A DNA stretch of 64,000 bases from positions 1,116,001 to 1,180,000 of the forward strand of contig NZ_JAMXOF010000001.1 in the NCBI RefSeq assembly GCF_024055595.1. Direction: 5' to 3'. The translations under genes and the position numbers were made by a program. Below are positions 42,796 to 50,799 of the stretch, piece by piece. The notes under the pieces were generated by a model. The model was not told the DNA's origin and ran no database searches. It saw only the letters and a list, made by a program, of their open reading frames with translations. How positions within the stretch are numbered: the stretch's first letter is position 1; every line of letters starts with the position of its first letter. The stretch comes from Mucilaginibacter aurantiaciroseus (lineage in GTDB: Bacteria > Bacteroidota > Bacteroidia > Sphingobacteriales > Sphingobacteriaceae).

Positions 42796-44886
42796 ATGAA
42801 ATATATTTTCGTCTGCCTGCTCGCTAACATCAACTTAAGTGCTCAAGCTCAGCAGGTAGATACATTATCTGCCGATACTACAAAAGCCAAAAAGTTAAAA
42901 GAAGTTGTTGTAACTGCTACCCGTACCGCACGTAACCTAATGCAATTGCCTTTACCGGTAACCACCATCAGCAATAAAGAAATTAAGAACCGCGGCATGG
43001 TGCGCCTTAACGAGATACTGAACGAACAAACAGGTTTAAGCGTTTTACCTGATGCCCACGGGCAGGGCATCCAGATTCAAGGGTTTAGTCCGGATTATAC
43101 CATGATCATGCTGGATGGGATGCCGCTGATAGGCCGTTCCACGGGCATCCTCGACCTGAGCCGAATCACCACAAACAACATTGATAAAATAGAAATAGTA
43201 AAAGGCCCGGTATCCTCGCTTTACGGGAGCGAGGCTATGGCGGGTGTTATCAATATCATATTGGCCACGCCACAATTGGGTGGTTCGGGGAGTATTGCCG
43301 CGCGATATGGCACTAACAAGAACGCGGATATCTCCTTAAATGGCGGTTATGCTACCGACAAGTTATCCTTATACGGCTTTGTGAACCGATACAGCAGCGG
43401 CGGGTATTCGCTTGTGCCGCAATCCGGCAGCGCTACGGTATCGCCATTTGTAGGCTATACTTTAAATGGTAGGGTGGGTTATAAATTTAGCGATGCCACA
43501 AACTTTAAGGTACAGGTACGTAATTACACCAATACCGCCGATAATAACTTTTTGGTAGATAACGACCGTATAACGGGCGATGGTACCGAAAAAGACCTGA
43601 ACATGTCTGCCGGGTTAACACATAAATTTTCGGATAAGTTTACGGGTGATGCAAGGCTTTACCACGCGGGTTACAGCACCAAATCGTTGCTGATAAATAA
43701 CACCGATGGCTCTGTTTACGACCAGACCTTCTTCGACCAAAACTTTAACCGAGCCGAGTTGCAGGGCGATTATAAGATCATCAACAGCCTACGCTTTACC
43801 GGCGGCGTTGGCGGCCAAACCGAGAGTGTTGTAGCCACGAGGTATAACGATAAAAAAAACTTTCAATCCGGTTACGCTTACGGGCAAGCCGACTGGACGC
43901 CGTTTAAAAGGTTAAACATTATTACCGGTGGCCGTTTTGATACGCACAGTGTTTACCGCTCGCAATTTAGCCCTAAGCTGGCAGCAAGCTACCAATTGAG
44001 CGAAAAGTTTGTGATACTGGCTTCAACCGGTAAAGGCTACAAAGCGCCCGATTTTAGGCAGCTGTACTTAAACTTTACCAATGCGGTGGTTGGCTATAGT
44101 GTGTTTGGTACCGAGGAAGCCGTTTTTGAGTTGAAAAAGTTGCAAGATGCGGGACAAATACAAAGCATATTAATAGACCCGGCAACCCTGCGCACCCTAA
44201 ATGCAGAAAGTTCTACCGCTTACAATTTTGGTTACCGTTATCGCCCCATAAATGGCTTGATGTGGACGGTTAACATGTTCCGCAATAACATTCGCTATCT
44301 GATAGACTCTGAACCTATCGCCATCAAAACCAACGGTCAATCGGTATTTTCTTACCTAAACCTTCAGAATGTATATACGCAAGGTGCCGAGACGGATGTT
44401 ACCTACAACTTTTCAAAGCACTGGACAGTAGCCGGCGGCATGCAATTCCTGCAAGCTTATGACCAAAGCGTATTAGACAAAATTAAAGAAGGGCAGGTGT
44501 TTGGTAACCATCAGGCTTCCCGCGAAACAGTAAAGGTTACCAAGAGCCAGTATGGCGGGCTACTAAACCGGTCTAAATACATGGGTAACGCACGTATTGC
44601 TTATCAGGATGATAAAACGGGCATAATTACATCTTTACGTGCTATTTACCGCGGCCGCTATGGTTTCTCTGACGTAGATGGAAACGGAATCGTAAACCGC
44701 GACGATGAGTATGTGAAAGGCTACGTGCTGTTTAATGCATCGGTATCAAAAATGTTCCTGAAAAACCAGTTGCGCCTGCAGGTAACGGGAGAAAACCTGG
44801 GCAATTATAAAAACCATGGTGCTATAAGCAACCTACCGGGCACATTGGTTTACGCAGGCATCACCTATAATTTTAACAAACCATAA
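42796..44886 (+). CDS. TonB-dependent haem receptor (HmuR-like)
   Basis: 696 residues. Signal peptide (to about AQAQQ, residue 20), TonB-box-like segment KKLKEVVVTATRTARNL, plug domain with IQGFSPDYTMIMLDGMPL and IEIVKGPVSSLYGSEAMAGV, then the barrel, ending GITYNFNKP. There is no N-terminal carboxypeptidase-like domain, unlike the 30-33 kb receptor. Haem is inferred mainly from the HmuY gene 28 bases downstream. Its length fits haem/siderophore receptors (650-750). Confidence 0.9.
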   Translation: MKYIFVCLLANINLSAQAQQVDTLSADTTKAKKLKEVVVTATRTARNLMQLPLPVTTISNKEIKNRGMVRLNEILNEQTGLSVLPDAHGQGIQIQGFSPDYTMIMLDGMPLIGRSTGILDLSRITTNNIDKIEIVKGPVSSLYGSEAMAGVINIILATPQLGGSGSIAARYGTNKNADISLNGGYATDKLSLYGFVNRYSSGGYSLVPQSGSATVSPFVGYTLNGRVGYKFSDATNFKVQVRNYTNTADNNFLVDNDRITGDGTEKDLNMSAGLTHKFSDKFTGDARLYHAGYSTKSLLINNTDGSVYDQTFFDQNFNRAELQGDYKIINSLRFTGGVGGQTESVVATRYNDKKNFQSGYAYGQADWTPFKRLNIITGGRFDTHSVYRSQFSPKLAASYQLSEKFVILASTGKGYKAPDFRQLYLNFTNAVVGYSVFGTEEAVFELKKLQDAGQIQSILIDPATLRTLNAESSTAYNFGYRYRPINGLMWTVNMFRNNIRYLIDSEPIAIKTNGQSVFSYLNLQNVYTQGAETDVTYNFSKHWTVAGGMQFLQAYDQSVLDKIKEGQVFGNHQASRETVKVTKSQYGGLLNRSKYMGNARIAYQDDKTGIITSLRAIYRGRYGFSDVDGNGIVNRDDEYVKGYVLFNASVSKMFLKNQLRLQVTGENLGNYKNHGAISNLPGTLVYAGITYNFNKP

Positions 44887-44914
44887 AAATCAAATACACA
44901 CTTAAACAAACAGC

Positions 44915-45535
44915 ATGAATAAATTTAAAACCCTTGCATTAGTATTATTTAACAGCGCCGCTTTATTGGCAACATCTTGTACAAAAGAAAACGACGCTAC
45001 ATCAGAACCGGTGAAAGCTACAACCCTGAGCGTTAACACTGTTATCGATTTAGACGGCAGTAAAGGTGCCGTTTATTATAGCCTTAGCACCAACAAACAA
45101 GTTTTAGGTGATGACATCACGGCGGGAAAATGGGATATCCAATTTTCTGACAGAAACATATTTGTTAACGGAGGCACTTCGGGCATCGGTGCAACGCAAG
45201 CACAAATTGTGAACAGTATTTTTAATGATGTAAATACGGCGCCAACCACTGGTTATAAGACTGATGCGATAGGTGTAAATGCAATACTTAGTAATGATTG
45301 GTCTATTTATACTAACACCAATAGTGTACCAAATCACGCGGTGCTTATGGTTCCGGGTAAGATTATCGTTGTCAAAACAAGTTATGGTAAATATGCCAAG
45401 CTTGAAATGAAAAGCTATTACAAAGGCAACCCGGACATTACCACGCCTGCCTTTGCCGATCTGACTACCAGGCCTGCATCATCATACTTCACCTTTAGGT
45501 TTGCTTACCAGGCTGATGGAAGCACAACTTTATAA
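44915..45535 (+). CDS. hmuY: HmuY-family haem-binding lipoprotein
   Basis: 206 residues. Lipobox LLATSC with Cys22 lipidated. The body fits the HmuY all-beta fold: AVYYSLSTNKQVLGDDITAG followed by KWDIQFSDRNIFVNGGTSG, and late KLEMKSYYKGNP then FTFRFAYQADGST. In Porphyromonas HmuY takes haem from host proteins and passes it to HmuR. Haem-ligating His residues of that protein are not all visible; His is rare here, so other ligands (Met, Tyr) may be used. Same operon as the receptor. Confidence 0.85.
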   Translation: MNKFKTLALVLFNSAALLATSCTKENDATSEPVKATTLSVNTVIDLDGSKGAVYYSLSTNKQVLGDDITAGKWDIQFSDRNIFVNGGTSGIGATQAQIVNSIFNDVNTAPTTGYKTDAIGVNAILSNDWSIYTNTNSVPNHAVLMVPGKIIVVKTSYGKYAKLEMKSYYKGNPDITTPAFADLTTRPASSYFTFRFAYQADGSTTL

Positions 45536-45634
45536 TAGCTAAATAAGTAATTAAAAATAATAAGTCCTGTTTTTGCCCGTGGTTTTATAGAGCGTTTGCC
45601 ACGGGCATGCAGGGACCAATTAAATATCACCATT

Positions 45635-45949
45635 ATGTGCGAAACCAGGATTCTAACCCAAAATGGTAACACATTGATAAGCCACTGTGCCGAATGCGGA
45701 ATGTTAAATATATGGCACCAAAATTTGATGCTGTGTTTTACCCCAGATCAGTTTATGTCGTTCCACCGCTTTACGCAGGACATGGACTTTGAGGACAGGA
45801 GTTTCCCATTCCCGGATGGGAGTGAGCGATTGGTTCTTTGCACGCCAAACCGTGATATTAACCTTGTGTTTACCGATACCGAATGGGAGGACTTTAACGC
45901 AGGCATGCTGGAGGCATTATACATGATGGAAGTGTATAATACAATTTAA
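45635..45949 (+). CDS. Small cysteine-containing protein, DUF6686-like
   Basis: 104 residues from the ATG at 45635; the upstream 13 codons look non-coding. N-terminal CETRILTQNGNTLISHCAEC contains a CxxC that may bind metal, followed by NLMLCFTPDQFMSF; the C terminus is acidic. Small proteins like this accompany hmuY in other Bacteroidota genomes as far as I recall. Function unknown. 99 bases after hmuY. Confidence 0.7.
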   Translation: MCETRILTQNGNTLISHCAECGMLNIWHQNLMLCFTPDQFMSFHRFTQDMDFEDRSFPFPDGSERLVLCTPNRDINLVFTDTEWEDFNAGMLEALYMMEVYNTI

Positions 45950-46026
45950 TAAAGCAGATAGGCACAGTTGTTGCAAGGTTTATAATAAAGCTTTAAAGCT
46001 TATTTATAAACTTAAATACATCTGTT

Positions 46027-46203
46027 ATGAAAACCCAGGAAACAAAGAACAACGTAACCGGACAAGGATCATCAACCGCCGACCGCGCGTACGTAGATGC
46101 TAAGGAAACACAAAAACAAAAGGGTATAAGCAATGGCGGTGGGCAGCGCTCCGATCAAACATCAAACAGGGACAACACCCGCAAACACGAGAATAAAAAC
46201 TAA
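46027..46203 (+). CDS. Small hydrophilic protein, unknown
   Basis: 58 residues, too short for most tools. MKTQETKNNVTGQGSSTADR at the start and SDQTSNRDNTRKHENKN at the end, very rich in Asn, Gln, Lys and Thr and probably disordered. ATG, stop and a following terminator (46220-46252) make a complete small gene. Resembles the short stress-type proteins seen in soil Bacteroidota; no family known to me. Confidence 0.6.
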   Translation: MKTQETKNNVTGQGSSTADRAYVDAKETQKQKGISNGGGQRSDQTSNRDNTRKHENKN

Positions 46204-46219
46204 TACATTTAATACCCCT

Positions 46220-46252
46220 AACGCCCAAGGTGAAAACCAAGGGCGTTTTTTT
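46220..46252 (+). terminator. Terminator after the small hydrophilic gene
   Basis: AACGCCC (46220-46226) pairs with GGGCGTT (46241-46247), with an inner GGT/ACC; a run of T follows. 17 bases after the stop codon. Confidence 0.75.
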
Positions 46253-46274
46253 ATGCTATTAATCTCAAGTAATC

Positions 46275-46342
46275 CCGAATTTATTTCGGAATCCCACAGG
46301 ACCGGTTAGCGAATATCATGAGAGATGCCGAAATAAATTCGG
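46275..46342. repeat. Palindromic intergenic repeat, family B
   Basis: CCGAATTTATTTCGG (46275-46289) and its exact reverse complement (46328-46342) flank a 38-base centre. Each arm is itself nearly palindromic. Located between a terminator and the DUF92 gene. It has the size of a dispersed non-coding element. Confidence 0.7.
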
Positions 46343-46369
46343 CATGACGGTTTGGAGTTGAAAATTTAT

Positions 46370-47086
46370 ATGTTTGATACAATGCAATTAGCACACATCA
46401 TATTCGCCATTATAGTACTCGCTGCCAGTTACGCCAGTAACAAAACAGGCAAGCTTACAGTTGCCGGTGCCATAACTGGTGGGGCGGTGGCTCTGCTTAT
46501 TTACCTGGGTACGGGCTATATTGGCATTGCCATGCTGGCGATGTTTTTCCTGCTGTCAACGTTGGCAACATCGCATAAAAAAAACGAGAAACGCAAGCTT
46601 ACGGGAGAGCATGCTGAAAAGCGCGATGCCCGGCAAGTACTGGCAAACTGTGGTTTACCTGCAATATTGGGTTTAATGGCTTTAATCTTGCCGGGAAACG
46701 TTGTATTAGCAACTATACTGATGGCTGCCGCGTTCGCATCGGCAACAGCGGATACGCTGTCATCTGAACTGGGGACGGTTTACGGTAAACGGTTTTATAA
46801 TATCATTAATTTCCATCCCGATGAAAAAGGCAGAGACGGGGTGATCAGCATAGAGGGCACTCTCATCGGCCTTGCAGGCTCTGTAATCATCGCCGTGATA
46901 TTTGCCCTAAATTTTGGGTTGAACAGCGTGTTTTTAAGCATTATCTTAGCCGGTACCATCGGTAATCTTATCGATTCTGTTTTAGGCGCTACGCTGGAGC
47001 GGAGGGGCTATATGGGAAACAACGAGATCAACTTTCTGAACACATTATTCGCGGTCATAGCCTGCGGCTTAATAATATTTCTGTAA
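46370..47086 (+). CDS. DUF92 integral membrane protein
   Basis: 238 residues from the ATG at 46370 (a TTG at 46352 is possible). Six or seven membrane helices. The ATADTLSSELGTVYGK and GRDGVISIEGTLIGLAGS blocks are the DUF92 signature shared with plant VTE6 (phytyl-phosphate kinase). In bacteria the substrate is unknown, perhaps a polyprenyl phosphate; that link is an inference from homology. Convergent with lysC, one base between stops. Confidence 0.85.
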   Translation: MFDTMQLAHIIFAIIVLAASYASNKTGKLTVAGAITGGAVALLIYLGTGYIGIAMLAMFFLLSTLATSHKKNEKRKLTGEHAEKRDARQVLANCGLPAILGLMALILPGNVVLATILMAAAFASATADTLSSELGTVYGKRFYNIINFHPDEKGRDGVISIEGTLIGLAGSVIIAVIFALNFGLNSVFLSIILAGTIGNLIDSVLGATLERRGYMGNNEINFLNTLFAVIACGLIIFL

Positions 47087-47087
47087 T

Positions 47088-48344
47088 CTACTTCAGCACT
47101 ACCTGTGCGGTATTCCTGTTGGTTTGTTTCATTAAAACGGTTTTGCCCTCAGTAATCTCATCAACAGCGGCATTGGTGTAATGCCTAAGGGTGATCAGCG
47201 TAAGCTCGTTATTGTATTTTACTTTAAATGATTCCTTTAAAGTTTGTAAAAGCTTTTCAAATTTATCGGCAGCGTAATCTATGCACGCAGTAAAGCTTAG
47301 TGCAGACGTTTGCATCATATTAACCTTTACATGGTGTTTGGCAAAAAACCCGAAGATCTCGCTCAAATGGCGTTCAGATATAAAGGAATAATCATTAGCA
47401 GAAATAGATAATAACACCTGGTTTTGCTTTACAATAATGACCGGTTTTTCAAACTTGTTTACCGCGCCTTCTTTTATAACTGTGCCGGGGTCGTTAGGAT
47501 TGTTAAAAGGTTTTACCAATAGCGGGATCCTGGCGTTTTGTAAAGGTTTTATTGTTTTTGGGTGGATAACACTTGCGCCGTAGTACGTCATTTCTATGGC
47601 CTCTTGATAGCTTAGTTCGTCAAACTTTATGGTATCGGCAAAATGCTTTGGGTCGGCGTTTAAAATTCCGGGGACATCTTTCCACGTAGTAACAGATTCA
47701 GCACCAAGGCAGGCCGCAATGATAGATGCCGTATAATCAGACCCTTCGCGGCCAAGCGTTGTGGTAAAGTTCTCTGATGTGCCACCTAAAAAGCCTTGTG
47801 TTACCACAACGCCTTTGTTGAGCATAGCCGGGATGTCTTTCTGGATAGCAGCGCGGGTTTTATCCCAATCAACCACACCTTCGCGGTAAGTATTATCGGT
47901 ATGGATATAACCGCGCACGTCAAGCCATTTGCTTGTGATGCCAGTATGGTTAAACCAGGCGTTTACAATACGGGTAGATACCAGTTCGCCGATTGATACG
48001 ATCTGGTCATAAATAAAGTCGTAATCATCGTGCGGGTCGTCTTCAATGGCCCAGTCGATCTCCACAAAGGTATTGGCGATATCATTAAATACCGGGTGAT
48101 TCTCGCCAAACAGTTCATGAGCGATGTGGTAATGATATTCTTTAATTTCCTCGAAAATCTCGTGCATATCATCCGTGCCATTAAAATAGGCGTTGGTCAA
48201 TCGCTCCAGCGCGTTGGTGGTTTTACCCATGGCCGATACCACAACCAAAATTTGGTTACCCGCGTAACTGCCGACAACGTTTCCTAAATTAATAACACCC
48301 TGCGCATCTTTAACTGATGCACCGCCGAACTTAAATACCAGCAT
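47088..48344 (-). CDS. lysC: Aspartate kinase
   Basis: 418 residues. N-terminal kinase KFGGASVKD (where most have KFGGTS), catalytic region GREGSDYTASIIAACLGAE, then two C-terminal ACT repeats (about 290-400: VLLSISANDYSFISERHLSE and so on) that usually give feedback control by lysine or threonine. First step of the Lys/Met/Thr/Ile pathway. Start overlaps the DUF3298 gene by 14 bases; last of the yggS-GNAT-DUF3298-lysC operon. Confidence 0.93.
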   Translation of the reverse strand: MLVFKFGGASVKDAQGVINLGNVVGSYAGNQILVVVSAMGKTTNALERLTNAYFNGTDDMHEIFEEIKEYHYHIAHELFGENHPVFNDIANTFVEIDWAIEDDPHDDYDFIYDQIVSIGELVSTRIVNAWFNHTGITSKWLDVRGYIHTDNTYREGVVDWDKTRAAIQKDIPAMLNKGVVVTQGFLGGTSENFTTTLGREGSDYTASIIAACLGAESVTTWKDVPGILNADPKHFADTIKFDELSYQEAIEMTYYGASVIHPKTIKPLQNARIPLLVKPFNNPNDPGTVIKEGAVNKFEKPVIIVKQNQVLLSISANDYSFISERHLSEIFGFFAKHHVKVNMMQTSALSFTACIDYAADKFEKLLQTLKESFKVKYNNELTLITLRHYTNAAVDEITEGKTVLMKQTNRNTAQVVLK

Positions 48345-49146
48345 TTTTATGTAAATATTGTGAAGCGACAGATTGAGGCCGCATAAGTTTAAAAATTTCT
48401 GAAAAGGGGATCAGCAACTCGGTTTGACCGCCCGCGTATGGTTTTATCTCGTACTGGTTATACATAAACCTTAGCCCTAAAGGTGTTATTGAGTAATTCT
48501 CATTCAGCTTAAAAATATTCTTGTCGAAAAAGTAATCATCCAATGGTGCTGTTGTTGTTAGTTTTTCATCTTTCCGGAAAATGCGTTCAGCAATTTTGTT
48601 CAGCTCGGGTTTGTAGCCGGCTATTAAAATATCATCAAGGGTAACGTTTTTGTTAGTTTTTCCATCCCAGTTTATAAAACCGGTAAAGCTACTGCCATGC
48701 GCACCACCATGGAACGCGTAACCGCCATATTCCAAAGCGATCAATGCCGAATCCTGGCCAATAACCTTGGCGTAACTCTTTAGCGTGTAATACATTTCAG
48801 TCCGTGGGTTGTCCTTTTTAGAATCGGTGTACGATTTTAAGAAAGCCGCGGTCATCATGTTTAAGCTAGTATCCTGTTTTTCGCCCAGCATAAACATAAT
48901 AAGCAGTTTATGTTTAACGGTGTCGTTTAAAACAGGCTTGCCCTTAAAAACGGGATATTTTATATTTACCACGGTGCAGGTGCTATCGGGTTTGTTGCCG
49001 CAATCTGCAGCGCGTTCGTGGATGGCCTGGTAAGTGTAGGCAACTGTGTCCCTGAATATGCCGTCGGTTTCTTTCTTTTTATCGTCGCCCCATTTGCATG
49101 AACTAAGGCCTAAAACAGCCAAAAGCAGGATTGATGTAATTTTCAT
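48331..49146 (-). CDS. DUF3298-domain lipoprotein (RsiV-like)
   Basis: 271 residues. Lipobox GLSSC with Cys17. N-terminal DUF4163-like region, then DUF3298: GGAHGSSFTGFINWDGKTNK followed by VTLDDILIAGYKPELNKIAE, YFFDKNIFKLNENYSITPLG, and the end IPFSEIFKLM. This fold is shared with the extracellular part of RsiV and probably binds a cell-wall ligand; the role here is unknown. Located in an operon with lysC. Confidence 0.8.
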   Translation of the reverse strand: MKITSILLLAVLGLSSCKWGDDKKKETDGIFRDTVAYTYQAIHERAADCGNKPDSTCTVVNIKYPVFKGKPVLNDTVKHKLLIMFMLGEKQDTSLNMMTAAFLKSYTDSKKDNPRTEMYYTLKSYAKVIGQDSALIALEYGGYAFHGGAHGSSFTGFINWDGKTNKNVTLDDILIAGYKPELNKIAERIFRKDEKLTTTAPLDDYFFDKNIFKLNENYSITPLGLRFMYNQYEIKPYAGGQTELLIPFSEIFKLMRPQSVASQYLHKNAGI

Positions 49147-49150
49147 AAGC

Positions 49151-49666
49151 TTATAAGTTTGCTATCTGTTCTTTAGATAACGATGCGTTTAACCAACCTG
49201 CTTCAATGTTCGAGCCATATTTTTCGTAAAATTTAATAGCAGGTTCGTTCCAGTCCAATACCTGCCAAACCATGCCGCTAAAGCCCAGTTCGCGCACTTC
49301 CTGAAATAGCCTGTCGAACAGTAATTTACCAATGCCCTTACCGCGGTATTCCTCGGTTACGATCAGATCTTCGAGGTATAAACGGTTGCCTTTCCACGTA
49401 GAGTAGCGAATATAATATACCGCAAACCCAACGATCATATTGTCGGTTTCCACTACAAAAGCCTTCCAAACAGGTTTTGGGCCAAAGCCGGCATCTTCAA
49501 ATTCTTCGAGCGATACGGTAACTTCCTCGGGCGCACGTTCAAACAGCGCCAGTTCGTTCACCAGCTTCATCAGGCGCGGGCAATCTGCTTTTACCGCAAC
49601 GCGGATATTTAGTCCCCCAACCCCCTGAGGGGGGAGATTTTGATCAGTTGAGTTTAATTCACTCAT
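49151..49666 (-). CDS. GNAT N-acetyltransferase (SAT/polyamine-like) with repeat-derived N terminus
   Basis: 171 residues. The GNAT domain starts at NIRVAVKADCPRLMKLVNEL and includes LYLEDLIVTEEYRGKGIGKL (acetyl-CoA loop R-G-K-G-I-G) and WQVLDWNEPAIKFYEKYG, matching the spermidine/spermine and thialysine acetyltransferases. The first 20 residues (QNLPPQGVGGL) are encoded by a GC-rich palindrome (49614-49636) typical of an intergenic repeat rather than by a family-conserved sequence. Middle gene of the yggS-to-lysC operon. Confidence 0.85.
   Translation of the reverse strand: MSELNSTDQNLPPQGVGGLNIRVAVKADCPRLMKLVNELALFERAPEEVTVSLEEFEDAGFGPKPVWKAFVVETDNMIVGFAVYYIRYSTWKGNRLYLEDLIVTEEYRGKGIGKLLFDRLFQEVRELGFSGMVWQVLDWNEPAIKFYEKYGSNIEAGWLNASLSKEQIANL
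49614..49636. repeat. GC-rich palindrome inside the GNAT coding start (family C)
   Basis: CCCCCAACCCCCTGAGGGGG on plus, a hairpin-forming G/C tract unlike the surrounding DNA. In the minus strand it encodes PPQGVGG in frame. Confidence 0.7.
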
Positions 49667-49703
49667 TATATTCTGTTAATTATAAAATTTTGTAAATTTT
49701 GAT

Positions 49704-50384
49704 TCAGACAGTTTTTTTAACCCTGCCGCCAAAAATGGTGCTGCCCAGGCGTACAAGGTTGCTGCCTTGCTCAATGGCTACTTTATAATCCGACGACATG
49801 CCCATCGATAGGGTATCAAACGATTCCTCCTTGCGGAAAAAACTAACTTTCATACCATCAAAAAAGGTCTTCAACTCGTAGTACTCGTCTTTTATCTGCT
49901 TTTCGCTGTCGGTATTGGTGGCAATGCCCATCATTCCGCGGATGCGGATGTTCTTTAAATCCGCAAACTCTTCACTGCGTAAAAGTTCAATCACCTCATC
50001 AAACCCTAAACCAAATTTGCTTTCCTCATCGGCAATATAGATCTGCAGCAGGCAGTCGATCACGCGTTTGTTCTTCTCCGCATGCTTGTTTATTTTTTTA
50101 AGCAGTTTAATACTATCTACAGACTGTATCATGCTCACAAAAGGGGCAATGTACTTTACCTTATTACTTTGCAGGTGGCCAATCAGGTGCCATTCAATAT
50201 CTTTGGGTAGCTGCTCCTGTTTTTCAACCATTTCCTGCACGGTGTTTTCGCCAAACAGGCGCTGGCCTGCATCGTAGGCTTGCTGGAGGTCTTCTGCCGG
50301 TTTCGTTTTAGAAACGGCCAGTAGCTTTACCTTTATTTCGTCGGTTTCTTTTTTTAAGCTTTTGATATTATCTGCAATGCTCAT
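49704..50384 (-). CDS. PLP homeostasis protein YggS (PROSC family)
   Basis: 226 residues. One TIM barrel: LLAVSKTKPAEDLQQAYDAG with the PLP lysine Lys26, then RLFGENTVQEM, WHLIGHLQSNKVKYI, and MGMSSDYKVAIEQGSNLVRL with GSTIFGGR at the end, which bind the phosphate. It stores and balances pyridoxal phosphate without a known catalytic reaction. First gene of its operon; divergent from DUF4296. Confidence 0.93.
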   Translation of the reverse strand: MSIADNIKSLKKETDEIKVKLLAVSKTKPAEDLQQAYDAGQRLFGENTVQEMVEKQEQLPKDIEWHLIGHLQSNKVKYIAPFVSMIQSVDSIKLLKKINKHAEKNKRVIDCLLQIYIADEESKFGLGFDEVIELLRSEEFADLKNIRIRGMMGIATNTDSEKQIKDEYYELKTFFDGMKVSFFRKEESFDTLSMGMSSDYKVAIEQGSNLVRLGSTIFGGRVKKTV

Positions 50385-50427
50385 TTATACGTAATTTTGT
50401 TTTTTATAAACGCCGCTAAATTACAGA

Positions 50428-50799
50428 ATGCAAAAATATATAAGCTTATTTTTTTTGGGATTGATTTGTTTGACTGCTTGCAAGCGTAACAGTGTACCTA
50501 ACGACATCATACAGGAGCAGCAAATGATTAGTCTGCTTACCGATATTCATCTAACCGATGGTGCCATTTACAGCGCCCCGCAAGTGCCGGATAGTTTGTA
50601 CAAATATGGCCGTGCTAAATACGATGCCGTATTTAAAAAGCATCACACAACCGACGCCGAATTTAAAAAGAGCCTTAAATATTATTCGGTACACCCCGAG
50701 CAGGTGCAGGACATGTACAACAAGATAGATGCTGTTATCAAGGCCAAAATAGATTCTATCAACAAGGCATCTAAAAAACCTTTAAAACCCGCTAAATAA
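50428..50799 (+). CDS. DUF4296 lipoprotein
   Basis: 123 residues; lipobox LICLTAC with Cys18. The conserved part QMISLLTDIHLTDGAIYSAP, KHHTTDAEFKKSLKYYS and YNKIDAVI is DUF4296, almost always near mutS2 or similar in this phylum as far as I recall. Function unknown. The TAA overlaps the mutS2 ATG by one base (TAATG), so translation is coupled. Confidence 0.85.
   Translation: MQKYISLFFLGLICLTACKRNSVPNDIIQEQQMISLLTDIHLTDGAIYSAPQVPDSLYKYGRAKYDAVFKKHHTTDAEFKKSLKYYSVHPEQVQDMYNKIDAVIKAKIDSINKASKKPLKPAK

Noticed and set aside
50392-50399. TAATTTTG as the -7 element for the DUF4296-mutS2 promoter
   Set aside because: It fits TAnnTTTG, but no TTG-type -33 element lies at the normal distance, so it was not listed as a promoter.
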